6,902 nucleotides of DNA from an uncultured Eubacteriales bacterium (GTDB lineage: Bacteria > Bacillota_A > Clostridia > Christensenellales > Aristaeellaceae), in NCBI GenBank assembly GCA_902766515.1, contig CACXEB010000399.1, positions 1 to 6,902 on the forward strand, read 5' to 3'. Both the position numbers and the translations under genes were made by a program. Shown here piece by piece: positions 5,904-6,902 of the stretch. How positions within the stretch are numbered: the stretch's first letter is position 1; the number at the start of each line of letters is the position of its first letter. The notes under the pieces were generated by a model that was not told where the DNA came from, made no database searches, and saw only the letters and a program-made list of their open reading frames with translations.

Positions 5904-6347
5904 TTACTCTTCGTCGTCGCTGTTTTCTTCATCGTCCTCGGAATCTTCCGGGAACAGCGGCTTATGGCAGTTCGGGCAGAGATAATCCTCATCAAAGTCA
6001 AACCGCTCGACGTCAAAGACCATGACTTCGCCGCAATACGGGCAGGCATATTCGACGGTCCGGTCATCCTCATCCTCTTCGTCTCCGTCGTCGTCCTCGT
6101 CTTCTTCGTCCTCGTCGCTGACATCGCCGTAAATGTCCTCTTCCATATCGGACAGGTCTTCGTCGATGCTTTCCATGTACTCGTTGAGTTCATCCAGCGC
6201 TTTGTGAAGATCGTCGTTGTCCTTGGCCAGTTCATCCAGCACATCCAGCATCTTCAGGATGAGCTTGGTCTCCTGCTTTGATTCATCCAGCTGCAGGCCT
6301 TCCGCAAGTCCGCGTAAAAACGCGACGCGGTCTGTCAATTCACTCAT
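5904..6347 (-). CDS. CD1247-like acidic protein with C-terminal zinc ribbon
   Basis: The function is unknown. This 147-residue protein resembles a Clostridia family with an N-terminal domain named after C. difficile CD1247, often encoded beside efp. Residues 1-70 are predicted helical (LTDRVAFLRGLAEGLQLDES, then a Leu/Asp/Glu heptad-like segment). Residues 76-95 are an almost purely Asp/Glu linker. The C terminus holds two CPxC knuckles (Cys102/Cys105 and Cys124/Cys127), a probable zinc ribbon, followed by a second acidic tail. There is no signal peptide, so it is likely cytoplasmic. The start at 6347 is chosen because AAAGGA on the minus strand (6354-6359) precedes it by six bases and the family begins MSEL. 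The alternative ATG at 6362 overlaps the efp stop as TGATG but lacks a ribosome binding site. It is evidently cotranscribed with efp. Confidence 0.85.
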   Translation of the reverse strand: MSELTDRVAFLRGLAEGLQLDESKQETKLILKMLDVLDELAKDNDDLHKALDELNEYMESIDEDLSDMEEDIYGDVSDEDEEDEDDDGDEEDEDDRTVEYACPYCGEVMVFDVERFDFDEDYLCPNCHKPLFPEDSEDDEENSDDEE

Positions 6348-6353
6348 TTTGTG

Positions 6354-6359
6354 TCCTTT
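6354..6359 (-). promoter_or_regulatory. Ribosome binding site deciding the CD1247-like start
   Basis: AAAGGA on the minus strand lies six bases before ATG 6347. It sits inside what would be the first codons of the longer reading from 6362, which argues for the shorter protein. Confidence 0.75.
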
Positions 6360-6361
6360 CA

Positions 6362-6902
6362 TCAGGAACGGCTCAGGTATTCGCCGCTGCGGGTATCGAT
6401 CTTGATCACGTCGCCGATGTTGATGAACAGCGGCACCATCAGCTCATAGCCGGTTTCGACGGTCGCCGGCTTATAGGTGTTGGAAGCGGTATCGCCCTTG
6501 AAGCCAGGCTCGGTCTGGGTGACTTCTAGGTCCACGAAGTTCGGCGCTTCGACGGAGAAAGCCTTGCCCTTGAAGTAGCGGATGGTCACGCTCATATTTT
6601 CCTTCACGTACTTGACGGCATCCTCGACGGCGTCCTTGCCAAGGGGTTCCTGCTCATAGGTCTCGGGATCCATGAAGTAATACAGATCGCCGTCGTTGTA
6701 CAGGTACTGCATTTCCTTGGTATCGATGATTGCGCGGGGCATCTTGTCGGTGGGGTTGAAGGTACGCTCCACCACGGCGCCGGTCATGACGTTCTTGATC
6801 TTCGTTCGAACAAACGCCGCGCCTTTTCCGGGCTTCACGTGCTGGAAATCAACGATGTTCCATACGCCGCCGTCCCATTCGATGGTAACGCCTTTTTTGA
6901 AA
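6362..6902 (-). CDS. efp: Elongation factor P (N terminus cut by window edge)
   Basis: EF-P binds stalled ribosomes between the P and E sites and promotes peptide bond formation at polyproline stretches. About 179 residues are present and the frame stays open to the edge, reading [15 protein letters not shown] upstream of [10 protein letters not shown]. Only about six residues (normally a short MISAGD-like start) seem to be missing, for a usual total near 185. The KOW-like N domain contains PGKG, whose Lys is the residue modified in other bacteria (beta-lysylated in E. coli, aminopentanolylated in B. subtilis). The OB domains contain MQYLY, DLYYFMD and [19 protein letters not shown], and the C terminus is the typical [12 protein letters not shown]. 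The TGA at 6362-6364 is 14 bases from the CD1247-like start, which indicates one operon. The modification enzymes are not in the window. Confidence 0.97.
   Translation of the reverse strand, partial: FKKGVTIEWDGGVWNIVDFQHVKPGKGAAFVRTKIKNVMTGAVVERTFNPTDKMPRAIIDTKEMQYLYNDGDLYYFMDPETYEQEPLGKDAVEDAVKYVKENMSVTIRYFKGKAFSVEAPNFVDLEVTQTEPGFKGDTASNTYKPATVETGYELMVPLFINIGDVIKIDTRSGEYLSRS

Noticed and set aside
6050..6130. Low-complexity GTC/TCC/TCT-rich stretch resembling a tandem repeat
   Set aside because: It is simply the Asp/Glu codons of the acidic linker read on the opposite strand, with no fixed repeat unit.
5148..6281. A 377-codon open frame on the + strand antisense to the phosphatase and CD1247-like genes
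   Set aside because: It spans a clear terminator hairpin and two well-supported minus-strand genes, and its protein is a low-complexity mirror of their codons. It is a shadow caused by high GC and by the acidic Asp/Glu repeat.

Overview
This 6.9 kb window is chromosomal DNA from a bacterium, most likely a fairly GC-rich member of the Clostridia (Bacillota). The evidence is the strong purine-rich ribosome binding sites, a textbook sigma-A promoter, a Clostridia-type DnaA, and the pairing of elongation factor P with a CD1247-type acidic zinc-ribbon protein. A Christensenellales-like gut or rumen lineage is possible but is only a guess. There are no tRNA or rRNA genes, CRISPR arrays, insertion sequences or phage genes.

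Left part (1-2575, + strand): the 3' end of pyruvate phosphate dikinase closes with a strong intrinsic terminator. A 230-bp intergenic region follows, with an AT-rich cluster of TTAC repeats upstream of a perfect TTGACA-N17-TATAAT promoter. This promoter drives a membrane-anchored protein with a VanY-like M15 D,D-carboxypeptidase fold in which every zinc-site residue has been replaced. A hairpin then separates it from tatD, a TatD-family metal-dependent DNase.

Middle (2565-5131): kdgK (2-dehydro-3-deoxygluconokinase, - strand) converges on tatD with an 11-bp overlap. kdgK diverges from a complete dnaA, which starts at TTG and has a candidate extended -10 promoter. dnaA here is not beside dnaN, recF or rpmH, the usual Bacillota arrangement.

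Right part (5097-6902, - strand): efp (running off the right edge) and the CD1247-like gene form a tight pair ending in an intrinsic terminator. A PHP-domain CpsB/YwqE-type tyrosine phosphatase begins only about 20 bases beyond that terminator, and its 3' end overlaps the end of dnaA by 35 bp.

Most genes are housekeeping and do not form one pathway. The main points of interest are the zinc-less M15 protein with its repeat-controlled promoter, the unlinked dnaA, and the compact convergent and terminator-spaced gene arrangement. I did not find a clearly new multi-gene system.
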